Shown here: positions 56,865 through 64,000 of the stretch, in pieces
Numbering within the stretch: position 1 is the first letter of the stretch
How the letters are laid out: every line of letters begins with the position of its first letter
DNA from: Roseovarius sp. EL26
Lineage (GTDB): Bacteria; Pseudomonadota; Alphaproteobacteria; Rhodobacterales; Rhodobacteraceae
Direction: 5' to 3'
DNA: 64,000 nucleotides
NCBI RefSeq assembly: GCF_900327775.1
Contig: NZ_OUMZ01000006.1
Span: 248,001-312,000 of the forward strand
Translations under genes and position numbers: made by a program
Notes under the pieces: model-generated
Told to the model about the DNA's origin: nothing
Seen by the model: only the letters and a program-made list of their open reading frames with translations
Databases searched by the model: none

Positions 56865-57550
56865 GCCTGTTGTCTCTGTCCTCCATCTCTGCCTTTTACG
56901 GTGCATCTCAGGCTCTATTCGATGTGTCCTTTGATCTGGCCGAGGGCGAGGTTCTTGCACTGTTGGGTCGCAATGGCATGGGCAAATCCACCACAATCAA
57001 ATCGATCTGCCGGATGATGCCAGTGGCGGCGGGGCAATTGGTGTTTGATGGCCACGACCTGACTCGCTTGCCAGCACACAAGGCCGCACGATTGGGTATC
57101 GGGTTGGTCCCCGAAGGGCGGCGCATCTTTCCCAATCTCAATGTCTTTGAAAACCTCATCGCCGCCGCTCGCCCGGGTCATTGGGATTTCGCCCGGGTCA
57201 GTGCGTTGTTTCCGCGCCTGAACGAACGCCGCGATCAAAGTGCGGCGACATTATCCGGCGGCGAGCAGCAGATGCTGGCCATTGGACGTGCCCTGATGAC
57301 CAATCCTCGCCTGCTGATTTTGGATGAAGCCACCGAAGGTTTGGCCCCTATTGTACGACAAGAAATTTGGTCCGCCATCCGCACCCTGAAAGGGGAAACC
57401 GGCATGGCAATTCTTCTGGTCGACAAATCCTTGTCAGAGCTGTCACAGGTCGCTGACCGCGCCACCATCTTGCAACGCGGGGCCGATGTTTGGTCGGGGC
57501 CATTTTGTGATCTGACATCTGACGTCTCAAGCCGCTACATCGGAGTGTGA
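56861..57550 (+). CDS. livF: Branched-chain-type ABC ATPase LivF
   Basis: 229 residues. Walker A GRNGMGKSTTIKSI, signature LSGGEQQMLAIGRAL and Walker B LLILDEATEGLAP are present. The H-loop histidine is replaced: the motif reads LVDKSLSEL where LivF often has E-Q/H. Last gene of the operon; convergent with the FAD oxidoreductase gene. Confidence 0.93.
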   Translation: MSLLSLSSISAFYGASQALFDVSFDLAEGEVLALLGRNGMGKSTTIKSICRMMPVAAGQLVFDGHDLTRLPAHKAARLGIGLVPEGRRIFPNLNVFENLIAAARPGHWDFARVSALFPRLNERRDQSAATLSGGEQQMLAIGRALMTNPRLLILDEATEGLAPIVRQEIWSAIRTLKGETGMAILLVDKSLSELSQVADRATILQRGADVWSGPFCDLTSDVSSRYIGV

Positions 57551-57576
57551 GGCAGTCAATCCCGATGGTGGATTTG

Positions 57577-57612
57577 TGTACGTTTTAAGGGGGTAAAACG
57601 TACAGGCTGTAC
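57577..57612. terminator. Convergent-end hairpin with copy 2 of the GTAC repeat
   Basis: TGTACGTTTTA (57577-57587) pairs exactly with TAAAACGTACA (57594-57604). Overlapping it, AAACGTACAGGCTGTAC (57596-57612) repeats the 17 bases at 20735. The hairpin carries T/A tracts within the stem and could end transcription from either side. Confidence 0.6.
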
Positions 57613-57613
57613 G

Positions 57614-58990
57614 TTAATCGATCCGCACGCCTTGCCGTTTCAGTTCAGACCGGACAGCGCTCAGGTCAACATTGCGCTGACTGCGATTTGATTTGACCGA
57701 CAGCGCCGCAGCCACACCTGCGCCCTGTCCGGTGACCGCACAGCAGGCCATGTTGCGTGTGCCTGCATGGGCCACTTTGGATCCGCCAATTGCGCGGCCC
57801 GGAACCAGTAGGTTTTCAATATTTTGTGGCAACATACAGCTGTACGGCACCTGCATATAGCGCCCGGTGGTGGGCAAGATTAAGATACCGTAACCATCTA
57901 TGAATTCTGGATAAATTCCGATGCTATCATCAAAGCGCCCCTGATGGCGCATATCTTCATCAGTCAAGTTGTACACCGCATCGATCTTGCGGGTATCGCG
58001 CACACCCAGCGACATGCCAAAGTTCCGCAACCGGACGCCTTCGCAGCCGGGCGTGTAGTGGCGCAGGGCTTCAATCGCATGCATCGCTTGCTTGCGGCCT
58101 TCAATTTCGAATTTGGTCAGACTGTCTGGGTCGGTGCCATCACAGCCCGCCAGATGCACAAGGTTCATATAGGTCATCTCGCCACTGTCGTGCACCGCAC
58201 CCCAAGTCCCACCAATGGTATTCAGGTGTGGCGGGATCACGCCATCTTTAATGGCTTGTTCAAAAGGTTTGGCGAGAAACGGGGAAAACATCGTGTCTTC
58301 TTTACCATCTGTCTCGACCTCCCACTCGCCGGTAGACCAGTCCTTGTAGGTTTGTGGGTTGGCTTTGACGCCATCCATAAAGGCCTTTTTATCAACGCCA
58401 GCCACGTGGAACATCACCGATGCAGCTTGCATTTCCTCGATGGGTGTCATGTAGGTCAATGCACCTGCGCGTTCGGCGACATCGGCATCACCGGTGGCAT
58501 CAATCACACGTTTTGCCAGGATCGCCTCGCGCCCTGCCTTGGATTCGACGATGATCCCTCTAATTTCATTACCATCCATGATGGGGGCGACGAACTGGCG
58601 ATGCAGCATGGGGTGAATGCCAGCCTCTTCCACCAACCGGTCGGCGACCAGTTTGAAGCCTTCGCTGTCCAGCTCATAGCTGAGCGACTGGCTTTCTGGC
58701 ACAGCGGCACCTGCGGCTTTGGCGCGTTGTTCGAACTCCCAGCCAATTCCACCGGCCTCAACTGTGTCTTCGTGACGATACCAAGCGAAGCCTTCAACGC
58801 CGACAACCGTGATGTTGCCACCAAAGCAACCGAACCGCTCCACAAGGGCCACCTCAACCCCGCAACGCGCAGCGGCTAATGCAGCGGCCAGACCCGCCGG
58901 GCCAGAGCCGACCACCAAAACATCGGTGTCATGAATCACGGGCGTTTCGCGTGGGGCCTCGGAAATGGTGCGGGGGGAAAGATCTTCCAT
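57614..58990 (-). CDS. FAD-dependent oxidoreductase
   Basis: 458 residues. The dinucleotide-binding motif VGSGPAGLAAALAAARCG (about residues 27-44) with ERFGCFGG and the late ATGDADVAERAGAL motif mark the FAD_oxidored family; NIENLLVPGRAIGG is near the end. Substrate unknown; relatives act on small organic acids. Not part of a clear operon: a 92-base gap separates it from copA upstream on the same strand, and livF converges on it. Confidence 0.86.
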   Translation of the reverse strand: MEDLSPRTISEAPRETPVIHDTDVLVVGSGPAGLAAALAAARCGVEVALVERFGCFGGNITVVGVEGFAWYRHEDTVEAGGIGWEFEQRAKAAGAAVPESQSLSYELDSEGFKLVADRLVEEAGIHPMLHRQFVAPIMDGNEIRGIIVESKAGREAILAKRVIDATGDADVAERAGALTYMTPIEEMQAASVMFHVAGVDKKAFMDGVKANPQTYKDWSTGEWEVETDGKEDTMFSPFLAKPFEQAIKDGVIPPHLNTIGGTWGAVHDSGEMTYMNLVHLAGCDGTDPDSLTKFEIEGRKQAMHAIEALRHYTPGCEGVRLRNFGMSLGVRDTRKIDAVYNLTDEDMRHQGRFDDSIGIYPEFIDGYGILILPTTGRYMQVPYSCMLPQNIENLLVPGRAIGGSKVAHAGTRNMACCAVTGQGAGVAAALSVKSNRSQRNVDLSAVRSELKRQGVRID

Positions 58991-59082
58991 GCGGACCTCG
59001 TCATGGGATGCCAGATAGGGGTGAATTTGTGCCTGTTAAAGCGCAGATTGAACGGCACCTTAGCCAGCTTGTGTGAGGGTGC

Positions 59083-61332
59083 CTAGTGGTTTTTTGAAGC
59101 TGCCAGCGCAGGCTGTACACGACGCAAGCGCAAGGCGTTGCTGACCACACAAACCGACGACAATGCCATTGCCCCGGCGGCCAGCATCGGGGACAGCAAC
59201 AGACCTGTTGCTGGATACAGAACGCCAGCGGCTACTGGCAATAATGCAGCGTTGTAGGCAAAAGCCCAAAACAGGTTTTGCCGGATGTTCCGCATGGTCT
59301 GTTGCGACAGATGTCGCGCGTTAATCACCCCTGAAAGGTCGCTAGAAACCAACACAACATCTGCGGTTTCCATCGCAATGTCGGTGCCGGTGCCAAGCGC
59401 AATGGCAACATCTGCCTTGGCCAAAGCCGGGGCATCGTTGATTCCGTCACCGACAAAGGCCACGGGGCCGGATTTGCGCAGCTCATCAATTGCAGCGAGC
59501 TTTTCTTCTGGTCGAAGGCTGGCGCGAACATGATCGATACCCAATTGTGCGGCGATGGCTTGGGCTGTCTCAGGGCGGTCGCCCGTCAGCATGGCAACCG
59601 AAATTCCGTTTTTGTGCAGGGTCTCAATCGCTTGCTTGCTTTCCGGACGCAGTGGGTCGGCAATGCCCATCACGCCAGCGAATGCACCATCAATGCCGAT
59701 CAAAATTGGGGTTTGACCTTGTTGACCAAGCGTTGCGATCTGTTTTTGATCGGGCAGATCAGAGATGCTGTTTTGTGCAAGGTGTTCTATGTTGCCGATG
59801 TGAACGCGTTGTCCGGACACAGCCCCGGCGACGCCAAACCCGGTGGTAGATGTGAAATCCAAGACTTCGGGCAAGGGTTGGTCTGCTACCTCAACCACCG
59901 CGCGGGCGATTGGGTGTTCTGATTTCGCCTCAACCGCAGCGGCCATGCGCAGTACCTCAGCCTGATCAAACCCATCGATGATCTGAGTTGTGACGACGGC
60001 GGGGCGACCTTCGGTCAGAGTGCCAGTTTTGTCAAAGGCGATCGTGCGGATTTCATCCAGCCGCTGAAGCGCTTCGCCCTTGCGAAAGAACACACCCATT
60101 TCTGCGGCACGGCCAGTGCCCACCATGATCGAGGTCGGTGTCGCAAGCCCCATGGCACAAGGGCAGGCGATGATCAGAACGGACACGGCAGCAACCAAGG
60201 CATGAATCAAGGCAGGTTGCGGCCCTAAGATGAGCCATGCGATTAAAGTCAGAAGGGCAATTGCAATCACTGCGGGTACGAAGATCCTGATAACCTGATC
60301 TGCCAGTGCTTGAATCGGCAATTTGGCATCCTGCGCCTGTGTGACCATACGAATGATCCCGGCCAATGTGGTGCCGTCACCTATACGAGTGGCTTTGAAC
60401 TGGAACGCGCCTGCTGCGTTGATCGTGCCGCCGATGACCTCATCGCCGGAGATCTTCGCCACGGCTTCTGGCTCGCCGGTGATCATGCTTTCGTCAACGT
60501 AAGATTGGCCCGAGGCAACTGTGCCATCGACTGGTAACCGCTCACCTGGTTTGATCTGGATGACGTCACCGATTTTCAGTTCGTCCACCGCAATGGCGAT
60601 CCAATTTTTCCCACGTTTTACCAATGCTGTTTCGGGTTGCAGGCCTATCAAAGCCTCAATCGCGGCACCGGTTCTGCCGCGTGCGCGGGCCTCTAACCAA
60701 CGGCCGGTCAGGATCAGTGTGACAATAACCGCGGCGGCCTCAAAGTACACAACCCGTGCCGTTTCGGGGAAAAGCCCGGGTGCCAGCAGGACGAGGGTGG
60801 AATAGGCCCATGCTGCACCACTGCCGAGAGCCACAAGGCTATTCATTTCTGGCGCACGTTTGGTCAAAGCGGGAATGCCGATGCTGAAAAATATGCGACC
60901 CGGCCAGAACAGCACCACCGTGGTGAGTAAAAATTGCAGAACCCAAAGTTGACGCACACCAATGGTTTGATGCAGCCAATGATGAAAGCTTGGGAACAGA
61001 TGCCCACCCATTTCCGTGACAAACACCGGTAGGGTCAGTATGGCGGCGGTCATCATTCTGCGCTGCGCCTGTGCGATCTGGGCAGTATGGTTTTGCGCGC
61101 TTTTCGCGATGCCACCTTCGGTATTGAGCCACGCCTGATAACCGGCCTCTTCGACGGCGTTGATTAAAGATTTTTGAAGGACTTGATCTTTTGGAAATTC
61201 GATCACTGCAGTGGAGTTGGCAAAATTAACAGTGGCGGTTTCAACGCCGGGTACAGCGTTTAGCGCGCGTTCGGTACGGCCTGCGCAGCCCGCGCAGCTT
61301 AACCCGCCGATATCTAGTCTGACCGTTTGCAT
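59083..61332 (-). CDS. copA: Copper-translocating P1B-type ATPase
   Basis: 749 residues. One N-terminal heavy-metal domain with C13 and C16 (GLSCAGCAGR); eight predicted helices; the ion site C390-P-C392 (ACPCAMGLATP); phosphorylated D434 (FDKTGTLTEGRP); actuator TITGEPE-type loop; VGDGINDAPALAKADVAIA. Pumps Cu(I) out of the cytoplasm. Silver is the other possible ion. No CueR gene is adjacent, but a MerR-type promoter may be present. Confidence 0.95.
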   Translation of the reverse strand: MQTVRLDIGGLSCAGCAGRTERALNAVPGVETATVNFANSTAVIEFPKDQVLQKSLINAVEEAGYQAWLNTEGGIAKSAQNHTAQIAQAQRRMMTAAILTLPVFVTEMGGHLFPSFHHWLHQTIGVRQLWVLQFLLTTVVLFWPGRIFFSIGIPALTKRAPEMNSLVALGSGAAWAYSTLVLLAPGLFPETARVVYFEAAAVIVTLILTGRWLEARARGRTGAAIEALIGLQPETALVKRGKNWIAIAVDELKIGDVIQIKPGERLPVDGTVASGQSYVDESMITGEPEAVAKISGDEVIGGTINAAGAFQFKATRIGDGTTLAGIIRMVTQAQDAKLPIQALADQVIRIFVPAVIAIALLTLIAWLILGPQPALIHALVAAVSVLIIACPCAMGLATPTSIMVGTGRAAEMGVFFRKGEALQRLDEIRTIAFDKTGTLTEGRPAVVTTQIIDGFDQAEVLRMAAAVEAKSEHPIARAVVEVADQPLPEVLDFTSTTGFGVAGAVSGQRVHIGNIEHLAQNSISDLPDQKQIATLGQQGQTPILIGIDGAFAGVMGIADPLRPESKQAIETLHKNGISVAMLTGDRPETAQAIAAQLGIDHVRASLRPEEKLAAIDELRKSGPVAFVGDGINDAPALAKADVAIALGTGTDIAMETADVVLVSSDLSGVINARHLSQQTMRNIRQNLFWAFAYNAALLPVAAGVLYPATGLLLSPMLAAGAMALSSVCVVSNALRLRRVQPALAASKNH

Positions 61333-61363
61333 AACTTGCGCTCATCCGCTTTGTCTTCATGAT

Positions 61364-61394
61364 TAGATAGAGGGACGCTGCGACCGAAGGTCAA
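61364..61394 (-). promoter_or_regulatory. copA: Candidate MerR/CueR-type promoter of copA
   Basis: Minus strand TTGACC (61394-61389) and TATCTA (61369-61364) are 19 bases apart, the spacing used by CueR-type activators. The dyad in the spacer is poor, so this is tentative. Confidence 0.45.
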
Positions 61395-61496
61395 GGGGGT
61401 GGGTGAAATCGTGTTCAGGCGGTGCCGGGGGTTGACCTGAGGGGCGCGACGGCTCATGAGCAAGGCATGTCAGGCTTACCCACCCGGAGACACCCC

Positions 61497-62186
61497 ATGA
61501 CCTTTGATCGTTCTATCAAAATCGCCCCATCCATTTTGTCAGCGGACTTTGCCAATTTTGGGCAGGAAATTCAATGTGTCGAAGCGCAGGGCGCGGACTG
61601 GATCCATGTGGATGTGATGGACGGGCATTTCGTGCCGAACCTGACCTTTGGTCCGCCGCTGTGCGCTGCCATTCGCCCACACATCAAAACGGTGATGGAT
61701 ATCCACCTGATGATTTCGCCGGTTGATCAATACCTTGGTGCATTTGCTGATGCTGGTGCCGATATTATTACCGCACATCTTGAAGCGGGTCCTCATATTC
61801 ACCGTACATTGCAAGCCATTCGTGGGCTTGGTTGCAAGGCGGGTCTTGCGTTGAACCCGGGCACTGGCATCGAAGACATTGATTACCTGCTGGATATGGT
61901 GGATCTGATCTGTGTGATGACCGTTAACCCCGGCTTTGGTGGGCAAAAGTTCATCCACAGCCAGATCGAAAAGGTTAAAAACCTGCGCGCCAAAATTGGT
62001 GACCGCCCGATCCATATTGAAATTGATGGTGGCATCACGCCCGAAACCGCTCCGCTAATGGCGGCGGCGGGTGCCGATGTACTTGTGGCGGGTTCCGCTG
62101 TGTTTAAAGGCGGATCGGTCGACAATCCTGCACCATATGGTGAAAATATCCGCGCGGTTCGTGCTGCGGCAGAGGCTGCGCTGTAA
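61497..62186 (+). CDS. rpe: Ribulose-phosphate 3-epimerase
   Basis: 229 residues from ATG 61497 (GGAGA site; ATG 61422 gives a longer, unrelated N-terminus). IAPSILSADFANFGQEI, HVDVMDGHFVPNLTFGP, DIHLMI, NPGFGGQKF and EIDGGI are all diagnostic. Interconverts ribulose- and xylulose-5-phosphate in pentose phosphate and related pathways. Confidence 0.96.
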   Translation: MTFDRSIKIAPSILSADFANFGQEIQCVEAQGADWIHVDVMDGHFVPNLTFGPPLCAAIRPHIKTVMDIHLMISPVDQYLGAFADAGADIITAHLEAGPHIHRTLQAIRGLGCKAGLALNPGTGIEDIDYLLDMVDLICVMTVNPGFGGQKFIHSQIEKVKNLRAKIGDRPIHIEIDGGITPETAPLMAAAGADVLVAGSAVFKGGSVDNPAPYGENIRAVRAAAEAAL

Positions 62187-62237
62187 TCTCCGACGGATTG
62201 GCTTGCTTGAGGTGCAGAGGCACCGCATAGTCTGGCC

Positions 62238-63518
62238 ATGACCGTTGCACATAAGCTTAGAACAGAGATTGAAAACCGGCGCGATGATCTGATTGCGCTG
62301 ACGCAGGATCTGATCCGCATTCCGACTTTGAATCCGCCGGGCGCGAATTATCACGAGATTTGTGACTATCTGGACCGCCGTTTGTTGCATTCGGGGTTTG
62401 AGACCGAACTGGTGCGGGCCGAGGGGGCGATTGGGGATAGCGACAAATATCCGCGCTGGAACATTGTTGCGCGCAAGTCGGGCAAGCACCCCGGCGAATG
62501 TGTGCATTTCAACAGTCATATTGATGTGGTTGAGGTCGGGCATGGCTGGACGACCGATCCTTTTGGCGGTGCGGTGATAGATGGCAAGATCTATGGTCGT
62601 GGAGCTTGCGATATGAAAGGCGGATTGGCAGCCAGTATCATTGCGGCCGAGGCGTTTATTGCGATTTGCCCTGATTTTGCAGGTGCGATTGAGATCAGCG
62701 GAACTGCGGACGAGGAATCAGGTGGATTCGGTGGCGTCGCCTATCTGGCGGAAAAGGGGTATTTCTGCCCCGACCGCGTGCAGCATGTGATTATTCCGGA
62801 GCCATTGAACAAAGACCGCATCTGTTTGGGGCATCGTGGTGTCTGGTGGGCCGAGATCGAAACCAAGGGTGAGATTGCCCACGGATCCATGCCATTTTTG
62901 GGTGATTGTGCCGTACGCCATATGGGGGCGGTTGTGCAAGAAATGGAACAGAGCCTGTTTCCAGCCCTTGCGCAGAAACGCACCGAGATGCCGGTGGTTC
63001 CCGATGGCGCAAAACAATCGACTTTGAATATCAACTCGATCCATGGGGGCGAACCGGAACAAGAGGCTGATTACACTGGATTGCCTTCGGCCTGTGTGCC
63101 TGATCGTTGCCGGATGGTGATCGACCGGCGGTTCCTGATCGAGGAAAATATCGAAGATGTCGAAGATGAGCTTCGCACGGTTTTGGAGCGTGTACGGGAG
63201 GAACGACCCGGGTTCGACTATGACATTCGCGAGCTGCACCGGGTTTTGCCGACAATGACCGAACAGGATGCGCCAGTGGTGTCATCAGTGGCCAAGGCGG
63301 TGAGTGAAGTCTTTGGTCGCGAGGCGGAGTATGTCGTTAGCCCCGGCACGTATGATCAGAAACACATCGATCGAATTGGGCGCTTAAGCAACTGTATCGC
63401 TTATGGCCCGGGGATTTTGGATTTGGCGCATAAACCCGACGAATACGTCGGCATCGATGACATGATCGAATCCACGCAAGTGATGGCGCTGGCGCTGCAA
63501 GATCTGCTTGGCAATTAG
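62238..63518 (+). CDS. M20-family deacylase (ArgE/DapE-type)
   Basis: 426 residues. Two-metal site: HFNSHIDVVEVGHGW, GRGACDMKGGLAASI and GTADEESGGFG. Acts on N-acyl amino acids: acetylornithine deacetylase or succinyl-diaminopimelate desuccinylase-like; ArgE/DapE cannot be separated by eye. Fifty-one bases after rpe. Confidence 0.9.
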   Translation: MTVAHKLRTEIENRRDDLIALTQDLIRIPTLNPPGANYHEICDYLDRRLLHSGFETELVRAEGAIGDSDKYPRWNIVARKSGKHPGECVHFNSHIDVVEVGHGWTTDPFGGAVIDGKIYGRGACDMKGGLAASIIAAEAFIAICPDFAGAIEISGTADEESGGFGGVAYLAEKGYFCPDRVQHVIIPEPLNKDRICLGHRGVWWAEIETKGEIAHGSMPFLGDCAVRHMGAVVQEMEQSLFPALAQKRTEMPVVPDGAKQSTLNINSIHGGEPEQEADYTGLPSACVPDRCRMVIDRRFLIEENIEDVEDELRTVLERVREERPGFDYDIRELHRVLPTMTEQDAPVVSSVAKAVSEVFGREAEYVVSPGTYDQKHIDRIGRLSNCIAYGPGILDLAHKPDEYVGIDDMIESTQVMALALQDLLGN

Positions 63519-63519
63519 T

Positions 63520-64000
63520 TTACAGCAAGGCCATGAACTTGGGCCACGCCTTGGGGTCGACGACAGTTTTGTTGCGGCAAAAGGCGTTGCAGAATCCGAA
63601 GATGCGGTCATCCATCTCTAAAAAATGTGTGACTATATCGCCTGAATATGGGCAAAATTCATTCTCTGATGGACCTGAGTCAACGGGCTTGGCCGCAAGG
63701 GGGGCGGGGCCGGGCCATGGGGCGGTGTCATAGGTTTGTGCATAGCGATTGAGTGTATCGCCATGCACGAGGCCCATGGCACGCCACTGGCGGAAGGATG
63801 TCTCATTCAAGTGGGCGTTAACGTAGACCTGAGCCGATTCCGAAACAGGCAAGCCGTACCCTGCGATGCGAGCCGCAATTGGCGCATAGAAGGCGTCGAC
63901 TATGCCGTAGTCGCCACATAGCCAGGGCCCATCAGATTGACAGGTGGTGCGGGCGTGGTCCCAGATTAGCTCAATACGTTTTAAGTCTTCCATTAGGCTT
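63520..64000 (-). CDS. Glutathione S-transferase-like protein with YHS-like C-terminal domain (5' end outside window)
   Basis: The frame continues past 63993 to the window edge (codons for S and L precede the M), so the N-terminal thioredoxin half is missing here. The visible 160 residues show the GST C-terminal helical domain (LKRIELIWDHART, CGDYGIVDAFYAPIAARI, about 5-85) then a linker and a cysteine-rich tail: FCPYSG, ITHFLE-type strand, FGFCNAFCRNKTVVDP. That tail resembles a YHS/TRASH-like metal-binding module. Stop one base after the M20 gene stop (convergent). Family by eye. Confidence 0.75.
   Translation of the reverse strand, partial: SLMEDLKRIELIWDHARTTCQSDGPWLCGDYGIVDAFYAPIAARIAGYGLPVSESAQVYVNAHLNETSFRQWRAMGLVHGDTLNRYAQTYDTAPWPGPAPLAAKPVDSGPSENEFCPYSGDIVTHFLEMDDRIFGFCNAFCRNKTVVDPKAWPKFMALL

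Noticed and set aside
57944..58879. Long plus-strand open frame (311 codons) opposite the FAD oxidoreductase gene
   Set aside because: It is antisense to a clear FAD-family protein and its translation has no family resemblance.

Overview
The window looks like chromosome of a marine alphaproteobacterium of the Rhodobacterales (Roseobacter group). The reasons are the protein families present (Hint-domain secreted protein, YdcH-type small protein, alphaproteobacterial ParE, HslO and PPK2 types, DUF1330, many ABC and LysE/EamA transporters), moderate-to-high GC, and dense gene packing with ATGA or TAATG overlaps. This placement is inferred from gene content; no 16S gene is present. I found no rRNA, tRNA, CRISPR array, complete insertion sequence or prophage.

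Layout. 1-2000: end of a polyamine ABC transporter (permease, binding protein) followed by a decayed acetylpolyamine deacetylase start. 2006-3127: thiopurine/tellurite methyltransferase gene divergent from a MerR regulator, with a 19-bp-spacer promoter between them. 3326-9000: katG, argG, a membrane protein, ilvA. 9001-13978: Hpt protein, RsbU-type response regulator, Nudix, hslO, second Nudix, CCA-adding enzyme. 13973-20736: a LysR-controlled catabolic operon (ketoglutarate-semialdehyde-type dehydrogenase, a metal-ligand-poor M19 protein, an unknown 562-residue protein, a DUF3726-like protein, an Ldh-family oxidoreductase). 20737-25841: lipoprotein, two AT-rich orphan genes coupled to parE, YdcH-like protein, ppk2. 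25960-31585: orphan peptide-binding protein, DUF547 lipoprotein, MJ0619/Tes-like radical SAM enzyme, membrane glutamate-synthase-like protein. 31605-37213: DUF1330, EamA transporter, ArsR regulator, nitrilase and a large Orn/Lys/Arg decarboxylase. 37243-41313: a 1356-residue fusion of two rhodaneses, a YidC/Oxa1-like membrane domain and a PEP-synthase/rifampin-phosphotransferase-like kinase. 41551-47502: PhnD-like binding protein coupled to a hybrid histidine kinase, a wrecked GMC dehydrogenase gene and a coniferyl-type aldehyde dehydrogenase. 47673-52045: NIDO-Hint protein, HIT protein, GT14-like glycosyltransferase and a divergent sulfotransferase. 52122-57550: a complete branched-chain-type ABC importer operon with an embedded LysE exporter and a stand-alone AsnC effector domain. 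57614-64000: FAD oxidoreductase, copper P-type ATPase, rpe, M20 deacylase and a truncated GST with a YHS-like tail.

The best candidates for undescribed biology are the rhodanese-YidC-phosphotransferase fusion, the LysR/DUF3726/M19 operon, the Tes-like radical SAM gene, and the AT-rich gene pair translated off the end of parE. Polyamine-type metabolism recurs (PotC/PotD, deacetylase remnant, nitrilase plus decarboxylase) but the loci are separate and a link is only inferred.
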